In this document: positions 26,006-34,796 of the stretch, piece by piece
Layout: every line of letters starts with the position of its first letter
How positions within the stretch are numbered: the first letter of the stretch is position 1
The notes under the pieces: model-generated
Databases searched by the model: none
Told to the model about the DNA's origin: nothing
The model's input: only the letters and a program-made list of their open reading frames with translations
From: UBA7803 sp040219935
GTDB taxonomy: Bacteria > Pseudomonadota > Gammaproteobacteria > Pseudomonadales > Azotimanducaceae
NCBI GenBank assembly: GCA_040219935.1
Contig: JAVJUA010000048.1
Location: 1 to 64,000 of the forward strand
Direction of reading: 5' to 3'
Length of the DNA: 64,000 nt
Position numbers and translations under genes: made by a program

Positions 26006-26081
26006 GGGGCGGTCTCCTGCCTCGGTGTTTGGTCTGGGATAGACGTGCGAGCGGGCGGCAACCCGACACCGGCAGACAAGA

Positions 26082-26513
26082 TCAGCCGGTGGCGGTCCGT
26101 CCGGGGGCGTCGAGCTGGCGGCGCAGGCGCTGAATGGCATCGAGCTCGTAGTCGGCGTGCAGGGCGGAGCGAGCCCGCAGCCCGGCCACCTCCGGCTCGC
26201 TGAACCAGCCGACGTCGATCAGCTCGTTGGTGTCGAAGCGGCCGACCTCGCCCATGGCGGGCGCGGCGTAGACCATGTGCATGGCCTGCTTGTAGGAATA
26301 GGCCCCCACCTCGATCAGCTCGCCCACGGTCACCTCGAGCTCTTCCTCGAGCTCGCGCGCGGCCGCCACCCGGGGCGACTCGCCCCATTCCACCTGCCCG
26401 CCGATCAATCCCCAGCGTTGCCGGGACAGGTGGCGGAAGCGGTTGTGAACGGCCAGCAGATACTGTCCATCGCGGTAGAGGATGCACCGCGCGGTCTTGA
26501 AACGTCGTCGCAT
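26082..26513 (-). CDS. Nudix hydrolase
   Basis: A 143-residue protein with a Nudix box running from GGQVEWGESP through AAARELEEELEV (about 38-60). Nudix enzymes hydrolyse nucleoside diphosphates linked to another moiety. The ATG at 26513 gives a family-like N-terminus; an upstream in-frame start adds 13 residues without similarity. It is followed by the DGPF gene after 76 bases and preceded by PIG-L after 65 bases. The substrate is unknown. Confidence 0.87.
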   Translation of the reverse strand: MRRRFKTARCILYRDGQYLLAVHNRFRHLSRQRWGLIGGQVEWGESPRVAAARELEEELEVTVGELIEVGAYSYKQAMHMVYAAPAMGEVGRFDTNELIDVGWFSEPEVAGLRARSALHADYELDAIQRLRRQLDAPGRTATG

Positions 26514-26578
26514 GCGATTCGTTGTTCTTCGTGTCGGCGGCCATTGTAACAAGGTTCGCCATCGGGCATGTGACGCAA

Positions 26579-27361
26579 TCAGCGGGCTGGCACACCCAAG
26601 AGCTCGGCCAGGGCCCCACGGTCCACCTGCCGGCCGTACTCCGACAACTCGAAGGCCTCGGCGTAGCGCACGTCCGGCGGCGCGTGGCGGCGCGCTACGG
26701 CGCGCGGCCGGCGGCCGATGAAGTCGCGCAGCCAGGCGCGGCGGTCGTCACCGACCGGAATGCCCAGGGTGTGGGGCAGCCATTCGAACACCTGCGACTC
26801 GTGGCACGCCAAGAGCGTCACCAGGTCGTCCAGCACGGCTTCGATGTCGATCACGCAGTCTGCCTGAAACGGCCACGGCCGCTTGAAGAAGTCACACATG
26901 CCGAGCACCACCGGGTCATGGGGCAGCACCGGCACATCGGGCACCACGTTGGGCACCCGCAGCAGGTAGCAGGCGTCCTGCACCAGGGTGGCCGCGGCAC
27001 GGTGGTCGGGATGATAGTCGCCGGCGCGATGGGTGATGAGCACGTCCGGGCGGAAGCGGCGAACCGCGCCGATCAGCCGCTGCCGCAGCGCCACCGTGGG
27101 TGTCAGCTCGCCATCGGCCACATCCCAGATCGTCAGCTCGGCGCCGACGCGTTTCGCTGCCCGCGCGGCTTCGTCCTGGCGCCGTGCCCGCAGCGTCGTG
27201 CGATCCTGCGTGGCATGGCCGGCGGCGCCGTCGGTGAGGCAGACGATGGCCAGCGCGCCGCCGGCCAGGCTCTGCTGCAGCAGCAGGCCGCCGGCGTGAA
27301 ACTCGGCATCGTCCGGATGGGCGCCCACCACCATCACCCGGGTGTTGGCATTGCCGGTCAT
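26579..27361 (-). CDS. PIG-L family deacetylase
   Basis: A 260-residue zinc-dependent LmbE/PIG-L de-N-acetylase. It has the N-terminal metal motif VVGAHPDDAEFHAGG (about 11-25), the DGAAGH segment and the downstream HRAGDYHPDHRAA metal motif (about 125-137). Members remove N-acyl groups from sugars or sugar conjugates. The ATG at 27361 overlaps the amidase stop by four bases (ATGA), giving translational coupling with the amidase. The substrate is unknown. Confidence 0.87.
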   Translation of the reverse strand: MTGNANTRVMVVGAHPDDAEFHAGGLLLQQSLAGGALAIVCLTDGAAGHATQDRTTLRARRQDEAARAAKRVGAELTIWDVADGELTPTVALRQRLIGAVRRFRPDVLITHRAGDYHPDHRAAATLVQDACYLLRVPNVVPDVPVLPHDPVVLGMCDFFKRPWPFQADCVIDIEAVLDDLVTLLACHESQVFEWLPHTLGIPVGDDRRAWLRDFIGRRPRAVARRHAPPDVRYAEAFELSEYGRQVDRGALAELLGVPAR

Positions 27362-28785
27362 GGTGCTGCGACCTGCGGGTGGCGCTGGTGCCAGAGGGTG
27401 GCCTGCTCGAACTCGTGGGCGAGCTGCAGCAGCCGCAGGTCGTCTTGGGGCCCGGTGACGATCTGCAGGCCCACGGGCAGGCCGGCGGCGGTGAATCCGG
27501 CCGGCACCGACAGCGCGGGCATGCCGGTCACCGAGATGGCGCAGCAGATGGTCATCCAGTCGATGTAAGTGGCCATGGGCCGTCCCGCGACCTCGCGCAC
27601 CCACGGCTGATCGGCGGGAAACGGCGGCACCTGAGCCGCCGGCAGCAGCAGCGCGTCGTAGTCTTCGAAGAACGACACCGTGCGGCGATAGATCTCGGTG
27701 CGGGCGGCCTCGGCGCGCAGCAGCTCCTCGGCGCCGAGCGCGAAGCCGCGCTCGATGTTCCAGATGGCCGTGTCCTTGGCGTGGTCGCGCCAGTCCGGCA
27801 CCGTGCGGTCGAGCTCCCGCCCGGTGACGGCCAGGGCGGCCGCCCGCTGCACCTGGAACACGTCCATGGCGCCGGCGAGGTCGGGGCAGGTCGCGTCGAC
27901 CGTGCAGCCGAGATCGCGGAACACGCCGGTGGCCGCCTCGATCACGGCCGTCACCTCCGGGTCCACGGACGTCAGGGCCAGATCGGGTGACCAGGCCAGA
28001 CGCACGCCCTTCAGGTCGCGTCCCAGCGTGCCGGCGAACAGGTGTCCGGGTTGGGCCAGGGACAGCGGGTCGGCGGCGTGGTAGCCGGCCTGCACCGACA
28101 GCAGCAGCGCCGCGTCGGCCACGGTACGGGCCATGGGGCCGCAGGTGCTGAGCCTGGCCAGCCAGCCGAGCGGGCGCTCCTCGGGCACCCGGCCGATGGA
28201 GGGGCGCATGCCGACAACGTTGCAGAACGATGCCGGGTTGCGCAGCGAGCCGCCCATGTCGCTGCCGTCGGCCAGCGGCAGCATGCCGGTGGCCAGCGCC
28301 ACGGCGGCGCCGCCGCTGCTGCCGCCGGCGCTGCGGTTCGGATCGTAGGGATTGCGGGTGAGCCCGAACAAGGCGTTGAACGTGTGCGAGCCCAGCCCGA
28401 ACTCGGGCATGTTGGTCTTGCCGATGAACAGCGCGCCGGCCGCCCGCTGCCGCGCCGCCAGCAGATCGTCCTTGGTGGCGACGCGGTCGCGGAACGGTGC
28501 GAAGCCCAGCGTCGTCGGAAATCCCGCCACGGTGACGGCGTCCTTCGGCGCCATGGGCAGCCCGTGCAGCGGGCCGAGCGCCGCGCCGGATGCCTGGGCC
28601 CGGTCGGCGCCCCGCGCCAGCTCCAGGGCCCGCTCCCTCGGCAGCAGATTGACGATGGCATTGAGGGTGGGGTTGAGGCGCTCGATGTGGTCGTAGTGGA
28701 GGTTCATGACCTCCACGGCCGACAGCTTGCCCCGGTACATGGCGGCGACCATCGAGGCGGCACTGGCGAAGTTCAGGTCACTCAT
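27358..28785 (-). CDS. Amidase-signature family enzyme
   Basis: A 475-residue serine amidase with the Ser-cisSer-Lys triad region. The Lys is in MAPKDAVTVAG (about 78-88), the glycine-serine signature is AGGSSGGAAVA and the cis-Ser is in SDMGGSLRNPA. Substrates of the family are carboxylic amides; no specific one can be read here. It is the first gene of a pair with PIG-L. It is the first of three amidase-signature genes in the window (also 30981 and 41653). Confidence 0.87.
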   Translation of the reverse strand: MSDLNFASAASMVAAMYRGKLSAVEVMNLHYDHIERLNPTLNAIVNLLPRERALELARGADRAQASGAALGPLHGLPMAPKDAVTVAGFPTTLGFAPFRDRVATKDDLLAARQRAAGALFIGKTNMPEFGLGSHTFNALFGLTRNPYDPNRSAGGSSGGAAVALATGMLPLADGSDMGGSLRNPASFCNVVGMRPSIGRVPEERPLGWLARLSTCGPMARTVADAALLLSVQAGYHAADPLSLAQPGHLFAGTLGRDLKGVRLAWSPDLALTSVDPEVTAVIEAATGVFRDLGCTVDATCPDLAGAMDVFQVQRAAALAVTGRELDRTVPDWRDHAKDTAIWNIERGFALGAEELLRAEAARTEIYRRTVSFFEDYDALLLPAAQVPPFPADQPWVREVAGRPMATYIDWMTICCAISVTGMPALSVPAGFTAAGLPVGLQIVTGPQDDLRLLQLAHEFEQATLWHQRHPQVAAP

Positions 28786-28827
28786 GGCGACCCTCCGCGG
28801 CGGCGCATGGGCCGTTCATTCTGAGAA

Positions 28828-28860
28828 CATTGCCCCCCGGCCGCAAGGCGGAGGGCAATG
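28828..28860 (-). terminator. Hairpin downstream of methyltransferase gene
   Basis: CATTGCCC (28828-28835) and GGGCAATG (28853-28860) form an 8-bp perfect stem, extendable with CCG/CGG pairs, directly after the methyltransferase stop on the minus strand. The trailing sequence TTCTC is only weakly U-rich, so intrinsic termination is uncertain. Confidence 0.4.
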
Positions 28861-28861
28861 G

Positions 28862-29446
28862 TCAGTGGGATCGTTCCAGGGCCCAGACCGTCACCGGTAC
28901 CGGCCGCTTCAGGTACATGCCACCGCCCACGGCGACGAAGTGACGGTCGAGGCGGCGCCGGTACCATGCGGCGGGCCGAAGCTGCTGCCGAGGATCGGTG
29001 CGGGCCGGGTCGTAGGAGCCCTGATCATCGGTGGTGATCACGCTGACGTAGGCGGCGCCCCGGGTGAGCGCAGCCAGGTTGTCCAGTGCCCGCGCGCAGT
29101 CGGCGTCGTCCAGGTAGGCCAGCACGTCGTGGCAGACCACCAGGTCGTAAGGTGTGCGTGCAGCGTGATCCACCACCGAGCCCTGCTGCCAGCCGTAGCG
29201 GGCGCAGAGGTAGTCGCTGAACTCCACCCCGTCGGCTCGGGCCTGGGGGTAGAGCCGGGCCAGGGCTCGCAGCAGGGTGCCGACGCCGCAGCCGATGTCC
29301 AGCAGCCGCCGCACCGGCACCCCGAGATGGCCGAGATAGGCGTGCACGAAGGCGGCCTGGCGGCGGGCGGCCGCCGGCGTCACCGCCCGCGTGCGGGGGT
29401 TGCGGTAGTAGCGATCGTAATAAGCCTTGTCGAAGGTCTGGCGCAT
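28862..29446 (-). CDS. Class I SAM-dependent methyltransferase
   Basis: A 194-residue protein with the Rossmann motif RRLLDIGCGVGTLL (about 46-59), the acidic motif DGVEFSDYLC and a post-motif VVCHDVLAYLDDADC. The N-terminus DKAYYDRYYRNPRT is typical of small methyltransferases with unassigned substrates. It is a single gene, divergent from the D-2-hydroxyacid dehydrogenase gene, and is followed by a hairpin. Confidence 0.82.
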   Translation of the reverse strand: MRQTFDKAYYDRYYRNPRTRAVTPAAARRQAAFVHAYLGHLGVPVRRLLDIGCGVGTLLRALARLYPQARADGVEFSDYLCARYGWQQGSVVDHAARTPYDLVVCHDVLAYLDDADCARALDNLAALTRGAAYVSVITTDDQGSYDPARTDPRQQLRPAAWYRRRLDRHFVAVGGGMYLKRPVPVTVWALERSH

Positions 29447-29586
29447 GGGGCGATGCTAGCCGGTATCCACGGCGGCCGCACCGGGCGCGGGCAAGGTTGA
29501 ATACTGGCCGCCGGGTTCTCATCATGTTGGGTTCTCGGCGGTCGCCGACCGCCGCTGCCACGCTGGCGTGCAAGGGAGAGCGGCAC

Positions 29587-30984
29587 ATGAAGGACGTAGT
29601 CAAAGCCCTGCGAGAGGCGTTGGGCGCCGATGCGGTGCTCACTGGCGACGATGTGCATCAACGTCAGGCCGGCATCTGGCGGCGTGACACGGTGCAGGCC
29701 AAGGCCATCGTCAGGCCCCGGACTACGGCCGAGGTCAGCGCGGCGCTGCGCATCTGTCACGGCCTCGGCCAGACGGTGGTCGCTCACGGCGGCCTGACCG
29801 GCCTGGTGGAAGGGTCGCTGACCTCCCCCGATGACGTCGCTCTGTCGCTCGAGCGCATGAACGGCATTGAAGCCATCAACGCCACCGACCGGACCATGGT
29901 GGTGCAGAGTGGGGCGGTGCTGCAGACCATTCAGGAGCAGGCCGAAGAGGCCGGGCTGCTGTTCCCGCTGGATCTCGGCGGCCGTGGTAGCTGCACCATC
30001 GGTGGCAACATCTCCACCAACGCCGGCGGCAACCGGGTCATCCGCTACGGCATGACGCGGGACATGGTGCTCGGTCTCGAGGCGGTGCTGGCGGACGGCA
30101 CCGTGGTCAGCTCCATGAACCAGATGATCAAGAACAACGCCGGGTACGACCTGAAGCAGCTCTTCATCGGCTCCGAGGGCACCCTGGGCGTCGTCACCCG
30201 GGCGGTGCTGCGGCTGCGCGAGATTCCCAAGCACCAGTCGACGCTGTTCGTCGCCGTCGACGACTTCGACCGGCTGCCGGCGTTCCTCAAGCACATGGAT
30301 TCGGCCCTCGGCGGCACCCTGTCGGCCTTCGAGGTGATGTGGAGCGAGTTCTACGCCCTGGTCACCACCGCGCCGGCGCAGAACCAGCCGCCGTTGTCGC
30401 AGGCGTACCCCTACTACGTGCTGGTGGAGGCCATGGGCGCCGACGAGGCGCTGGTGGAGGCGGCGCTCACGGAAGCCTACGAACGCTCGCTGATCTGCGA
30501 TGCGGTGCTGGCACAGTCGGAGGCCCAGCGACGTCAGCTCTGGGCCATGCGCGATGACGTCGCCCAGTGCTTTCGCGACGGCCCGACCATTGCCTTCGAC
30601 GTCAGCCTGAAGATCTCCGACATGCGCGGCTACGTCGACGAGGTGCGCAGCCGTCTGGCCGAAGCCGTGGGCGAGCATCGTTGCTACGTGTTCGGCCATC
30701 TCGGCGACGGCAACCTGCATCTGGTGGTCGGACCGGGCAAGATCAATGCCGAGGTCCGCCATCGGGTGGAGAGCTGCGTCTACGAGCCGCTGCGCGCCAT
30801 CGGCGGGTCGGTGTCCGCCGAGCATGGGGTGGGTCTGGAGAAGAAGCCTTACCTGACCATCTGCCGCTCGCCGGAGGAAATCGCGCTGATGCGCACGCTC
30901 AAGCGCGCGCTCGACCCCAAGGGCATTCTGAACCCGGGCAAGATCTTCGAGCCGGCGGCAGGCGGCAGGGAGCGCGCCGCATGA
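29587..30984 (+). CDS. FAD-linked D-2-hydroxyacid dehydrogenase (GlcD/D2HGDH-like)
   Basis: A 465-residue PCMH-type flavoprotein. The FAD-binding segment includes GNISTNAGGNRVIRYG and GSEGTLGVVTRAVLRL. The C-terminal domain holds the metal motif FGHLGDGNLHLVV and SAEHGVGLEKKPYL. It probably oxidises D-lactate, glycolate or D-2-hydroxyglutarate in the cytoplasm or at the membrane. AAGGGAGAG precedes the ATG at 29587; an upstream in-frame start is less likely. Its stop overlaps the amidase start by four bases (ATGA). Confidence 0.88.
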   Translation: MKDVVKALREALGADAVLTGDDVHQRQAGIWRRDTVQAKAIVRPRTTAEVSAALRICHGLGQTVVAHGGLTGLVEGSLTSPDDVALSLERMNGIEAINATDRTMVVQSGAVLQTIQEQAEEAGLLFPLDLGGRGSCTIGGNISTNAGGNRVIRYGMTRDMVLGLEAVLADGTVVSSMNQMIKNNAGYDLKQLFIGSEGTLGVVTRAVLRLREIPKHQSTLFVAVDDFDRLPAFLKHMDSALGGTLSAFEVMWSEFYALVTTAPAQNQPPLSQAYPYYVLVEAMGADEALVEAALTEAYERSLICDAVLAQSEAQRRQLWAMRDDVAQCFRDGPTIAFDVSLKISDMRGYVDEVRSRLAEAVGEHRCYVFGHLGDGNLHLVVGPGKINAEVRHRVESCVYEPLRAIGGSVSAEHGVGLEKKPYLTICRSPEEIALMRTLKRALDPKGILNPGKIFEPAAGGRERAA

Positions 30985-32375
30985 CCGACCTGCACTATCT
31001 CACCCTGAGCGAGGTGGCCGCGCGCATCAAGAGCGGTGAGCTGTCGTCGGTGGAGGTAACCGAGGCGCTGCTGGCCCGCATCCACCACCTCGATTCCGAG
31101 CTGCACAGCTATGCTCGCGTGCTGGATGACCAGGCCCTGGCAACCGCCGAGCGGCTCGACCGCGAGCGGCGCCAGGGCAAGCCGCTGCATCCGCTGCACG
31201 GGGTGCCGGTGGCCATCAAGGACCTGCTCTATACGCGCGGCATTCCCACCGCCTCCGGCACCCTGGTGATGCAGGACTTCGTGCCGGACGAGGACGCTAC
31301 CGTCGTCAGCCGGCTCAAGCAGGCGGGCGCCGTGATCATCGGCAAGACCCAGCTCACCGAGGGAGCGTTCGGGGCCCACCATCCGCAGATACCGGCGCCG
31401 GTGAACCCGTGGAACCGGTCGCTGTGGTCGGGGGTGTCATCGTCCGGCTCCGGGGTCGCCGTCGCGGCGGGGCTGGCCTACGGCGCGCTGGGCAGCGATA
31501 CCGGCGGCAGCATCCGCTTTCCCAGCGCGGCCTGCGGCCTGGTGGGCATCAAGCCCACCTATGGCCGCGTCAGCCGCCACGGCGCCTTCCCCCTGGCGGA
31601 GTCGCTCGATCACCTCGGCCCCATGACCCGCAGCGTCGAGGATGCCGCCCGCCTGCTGGCCGTGCTGGCCGGCCCCGACCCGCGCGACCCGACCTCGCTT
31701 GCCGATCCCGTACCCAACTATCCGGCGATGCCGGCCGAGCGCGTAGCGGGGCTCACCGTCGGGGTCGATTGGGGCTACGTCGGTACCGGCGTCGACGAGG
31801 TGGTGGTGGCGACCGTGCGTGAAGCGCTGGCCAGATTGCAGGATGTGGGTGCCAGTGTGCGCGAGGTCAGCATGCCGCAGACCACCATGACCCTCGTTCG
31901 CGGTTGGAGCCTCACCTGCGCCGTGGAGTGCGCGCGCGCGCACCGCACGTACTATCCGGCACGCAAGTCCGAGTACGGCCCGGTGCTGGCCGGCCTGATC
32001 GAAGCGGGGCTTGCTGCCAGCGACGAAGACTACCAGGCTCTGGAGCAGGTGCGGGGGCAGTTCCGCCAGGACCTCGACCGGCTGCTGGAGGACGTCGACG
32101 TGATCATCGCGCCCTGCATGCCGGTGCTGCCGCCGTCGCTGGCCGACATGGACGCCGTGGCCGCCGATGACGCCGAACGGGCCGAGTTCATCACCTTCAC
32201 CGCGCCGTTCGATTATTCAGGGCACCCCACCATCACGCTGCCGGCCGGCCGAACCAGCGACCGCGCGCCGCTCTCGTTCCAGCTCATCGGCCGCCGCCTC
32301 GGCGAGCCGACGCTGATTCGCGTCGGCGCCGCCTACGAGCGGGTGGTCGGTTTCCACGAGCACCCGCTCGCCTGA
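30981..32375 (+). CDS. Amidase-signature family enzyme
   Basis: A 464-residue amidase. The catalytic Lys is in VAIKDLLYTRG (about 74-84). The serine region is VSSSGSGVAVAAGLAYGALG, with the cis-Ser in SDTGGSIRFPSAACG. The glycine-serine signature is modified (SSGSGVA rather than GGSSGG), as in some allophanate- or aryl-amide-type members. Translation is coupled to the dehydrogenase upstream, suggesting that amide hydrolysis releases a hydroxyacid used by it (inference). It is convergent with the MaoC gene. Confidence 0.86.
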   Translation: MTDLHYLTLSEVAARIKSGELSSVEVTEALLARIHHLDSELHSYARVLDDQALATAERLDRERRQGKPLHPLHGVPVAIKDLLYTRGIPTASGTLVMQDFVPDEDATVVSRLKQAGAVIIGKTQLTEGAFGAHHPQIPAPVNPWNRSLWSGVSSSGSGVAVAAGLAYGALGSDTGGSIRFPSAACGLVGIKPTYGRVSRHGAFPLAESLDHLGPMTRSVEDAARLLAVLAGPDPRDPTSLADPVPNYPAMPAERVAGLTVGVDWGYVGTGVDEVVVATVREALARLQDVGASVREVSMPQTTMTLVRGWSLTCAVECARAHRTYYPARKSEYGPVLAGLIEAGLAASDEDYQALEQVRGQFRQDLDRLLEDVDVIIAPCMPVLPPSLADMDAVAADDAERAEFITFTAPFDYSGHPTITLPAGRTSDRAPLSFQLIGRRLGEPTLIRVGAAYERVVGFHEHPLA

Positions 32376-33212
32376 TCAGGCGAAGGCGAACTCCCCCTGG
32401 TCGATGACCACGTCGCCACGCTGGTTGGCGGTGCGGAACAGGGCGCGGTCACCGTCCACCCACATGGACACGGTCAGCGCGTCGCCGGGGTAGACCGGCT
32501 TCGAGAATCGGCTGCTCATCTTCCGGAACCGGCTCGGGTCGCTGCCGCACAGGGTGTGCAGCAGCGCGCGGCCGGTGAAGCCCCAGCTGCACAGCCCATG
32601 CAGGATGGGCTTCTCGAAGCCGCCCAGCTTGGCGAACGCCGGATCGGAGTGCAGCGGGTTGCGATCTCCCGACAGCCGATAGATCAGCGCCTGGTCCTCC
32701 CGGGTCTGATAGGTCACGCTGTGGTCGGGCGCCCGGTCCGGGAGCGCCAGCTTGGCCGATGGGCCGCGGTCGCCGCCCCAGCCGCCCTCGCCACGGCAGA
32801 ACAGCATGGTGCGCGTCTTCAGCAGCGGCCGTCCGGTGACGACGTTGGTGGAGGTGGATTCGAACTCGAGCACCGCAGCCGAGCCTTTGTCCCAGATGGC
32901 GGTGACCTCGCCGACGCTCTCGATCTCGCCATCCGGCGGAATCTCCTCGAACAGCTCGATGCCCTGCTCGCCGTGCACCATCAGCGCTGGATTGAAGCTG
33001 CCGATCTGGTCCATGGGAATGCCGCCGCCGCCGATGATCACGGCGAAGGTCGGCAGCACGCGCTGCGGCAGATCGCGGGTGTTTTCGGTGGTGTACTGCA
33101 ACTCGTCGATGCCGGCGCCGACGCCGACGGCGTACAGGAGTGCATCCTTGGACGTCCACTTGCGTTTGACCGGGTTGCCGCGCGCGCCTACGGCGTCTGG
33201 GTTGATGGGCAT
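32376..33212 (-). CDS. MaoC-type 2-enoyl-CoA hydratase (hydratase 2)
   Basis: A 278-residue double hot-dog protein. The hydratase-2 motif is visible in the C-terminal half: IYRLSGDRNPLHSDPAFAKL followed by KPILHGLCSWG, with the Asp/His dyad. The N-terminal half resembles peroxisomal-type enoyl-CoA hydratase domains that act on long-chain or sterol-side-chain enoyl-CoA. GAGGA precedes the ATG at 33212. It is convergent with the amidase. It adds to the beta-oxidation-like gene set of the window. Confidence 0.88.
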   Translation of the reverse strand: MPINPDAVGARGNPVKRKWTSKDALLYAVGVGAGIDELQYTTENTRDLPQRVLPTFAVIIGGGGIPMDQIGSFNPALMVHGEQGIELFEEIPPDGEIESVGEVTAIWDKGSAAVLEFESTSTNVVTGRPLLKTRTMLFCRGEGGWGGDRGPSAKLALPDRAPDHSVTYQTREDQALIYRLSGDRNPLHSDPAFAKLGGFEKPILHGLCSWGFTGRALLHTLCGSDPSRFRKMSSRFSKPVYPGDALTVSMWVDGDRALFRTANQRGDVVIDQGEFAFA

Positions 33213-33346
33213 GACGACGATTCCTCGAGCTGATGGTCGAGCTACCTTAGTGCGGACGGCGGTTCGGGAAAAGAGCCCGCCACGGGTGGCATCTGCGATC
33301 CGCAGGTGGTCAGATGCGCAGGCGTGGTGGCGGCGAGGAGGTGCGG

Positions 33347-34261
33347 GTGCAGAGTCGGGAACTTCGAAGCGCCGGATTCGCGGCGCTGCTGGCCGTGGGT
33401 CTGGCGCTGGCCGTGGCCCTGTGGCCGTCATCGGCTCGCGGCGCTGCCTATCCGCTGAGCGACGACGATGTCGGTGTGGTGGGCGCCGTGCACACCATCC
33501 GCACCGCCTACGAAGACACCCTGGCAAGCATTGCCGAGCGCTATGGGCTCGGCTATCTGGAGCTGGTGCGGGCGAACCCGGGCGTCGATCCGTGGCTGCC
33601 CGGCGAGGGCACCCCCTTGGTGCTGCCCACTGCCTACGTGCTGCCCCAGGCCGAACGTCAGGGCATCGTCATCAACGTCGCCGAGTTCCGCCTCTACTAC
33701 TTCCCGCCGGATGGTGGCCGGGTGGTGACGTACCCCGTGGGGCTGGGCCGCGAGGACTTTCGCACGCCGCTTGGCCGCTCCCGGGTCACGATGGTGATCG
33801 AGAACCCGAGCTGGACACCGACCGAAACGTCACGTCGCGAGCACGCCTCGCGCGGTGATCCGCTGCCGGCGGTGGTTCAGCCCGGTCCGGACAACCCGCT
33901 CGGTTCCATGGCCATGCAGCTCGACATCCCCGGATACTACATCCACGGCACCAATCAGCCGTTCGGCGTCGGGCAGAGCGTCAGTCAGGGCTGCGTGCGC
34001 CTCTACGAGCCGCACATCCGCACGCTGGCGGAGATTGCTCCGCGCGGCACACCGGTGCAGATCGTCGACGAGCCATACAAGCTGGGGTGGCGCCACGGGG
34101 CGCTGTATCTGGAAGTGCACACGGACACGTTCGCCCGGCGGGACGATGCCGAGCTGAAGGAGAAAATCGCCGAGGAAGCAAAAACCCGCGCCGCAATCGT
34201 GGACTGGGCGCGGGTTGAAGCGCTGCTGGCGGCCCCTAGCGGGGTGCCAACCCGGATCTAA
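33347..34261 (+). CDS. L,D-transpeptidase (YkuD family)
   Basis: A 304-residue periplasmic enzyme. A signal peptide (about 1-34, ending SSARGAA) is followed by a LysM-like segment (TLASIAERYGLGYLELVRAN) and the YkuD catalytic domain, with IHGTNQPFGVGQSVSQGCVR holding the His and Cys. This group includes ErfK/YbiS enzymes that attach Braun lipoprotein to meso-diaminopimelate. The GTG at 33347 is chosen for its GAGGAG site six bases upstream. It is convergent, with only three bases between stops, with an Lpp-like lipoprotein gene, its likely partner. Confidence 0.9.
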   Translation: MQSRELRSAGFAALLAVGLALAVALWPSSARGAAYPLSDDDVGVVGAVHTIRTAYEDTLASIAERYGLGYLELVRANPGVDPWLPGEGTPLVLPTAYVLPQAERQGIVINVAEFRLYYFPPDGGRVVTYPVGLGREDFRTPLGRSRVTMVIENPSWTPTETSRREHASRGDPLPAVVQPGPDNPLGSMAMQLDIPGYYIHGTNQPFGVGQSVSQGCVRLYEPHIRTLAEIAPRGTPVQIVDEPYKLGWRHGALYLEVHTDTFARRDDAELKEKIAEEAKTRAAIVDWARVEALLAAPSGVPTRI

Positions 34262-34264
34262 TGA

Positions 34265-34558
34265 TTACTTCCGGGCGCAGCAGGTATCGGAGATGCGCTG
34301 GACGCGCTCGTTCGCCTGGTTCGCTGCATCCATGGCGCGCTGAGCGGCGGAGTGAGCCGCGCTGGCTTCCTGGCTGGCGCGAGTAGCAGCGGACGCGGCG
34401 CGATCAGCAGCGCTCGATGCCGCTTGCACCTGGTTTTCCAGGGCACTCAGCCGCGACTCGATGCTGTCCACGCGGTCGGCGCTCACCGAAGCACAACCAG
34501 CGAACGCAAAAGTGGCGATGAGAGCGATAGCGAACTTGTTGACCATAAGCCTATTCAC
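34265..34558 (-). CDS. Lpp/OprI-like murein lipoprotein
   Basis: A 97-residue lipoprotein. The signal peptide ends in the lipobox FAGC (Cys at residue 22). The mature part is an alanine-rich coiled coil with heptads, and the C-terminus ends ARK, so the terminal Lys could be linked to peptidoglycan as in Lpp and OprI. Unusually, two adjacent cysteines precede the ending (TCCARK). A GTG start at 34558 has AAGGGG upstream; an ATG four codons later is an alternative. The convergent L,D-transpeptidase gene could supply the attaching enzyme. Confidence 0.87.
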   Translation of the reverse strand: MNRLMVNKFAIALIATFAFAGCASVSADRVDSIESRLSALENQVQAASSAADRAASAATRASQEASAAHSAAQRAMDAANQANERVQRISDTCCARK

Positions 34559-34678
34559 GATTTAGCCCCTTATTGTGGCTGTTGACCGAGGCGCCACGAT
34601 ACCATAGCGAATTCGTTTTGTATGCGTTTTCAACCGCTTTGCGTCGCTAACGTAAGGAACAGGGGAGGTATCGGCGCC

Positions 34679-34789
34679 ATGTCGGACAGCCGGCGTCGGG
34701 GTCACGACAAGTTCGCGCCGGCGTTCGAGGTACTCGGGAGCGACCGGGTGCTCGGCGTGCCCCTGCGGTTCGGCATGGGCTACGGCTGA
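34679..34789 (+). pseudogene. C-terminal remnant of a beta-lactamase-family serine hydrolase
   Basis: A 36-codon frame encodes a segment with SDRVLGVPLRFGMGYG that resembles the region just before the C-terminal active-site box of class C beta-lactamase/EstB-like esterases. It stops there; the nucleophile and Tyr motifs are missing and no rest of the gene lies beside it. AGGGGAGG lies 11 bases before the ATG, so it might still be translated. I read it as a decayed gene. The intact family member at 48038 has a different sequence here, so this is not a direct copy of it. Confidence 0.5.
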
Positions 34790-34796
34790 ACCGGCC

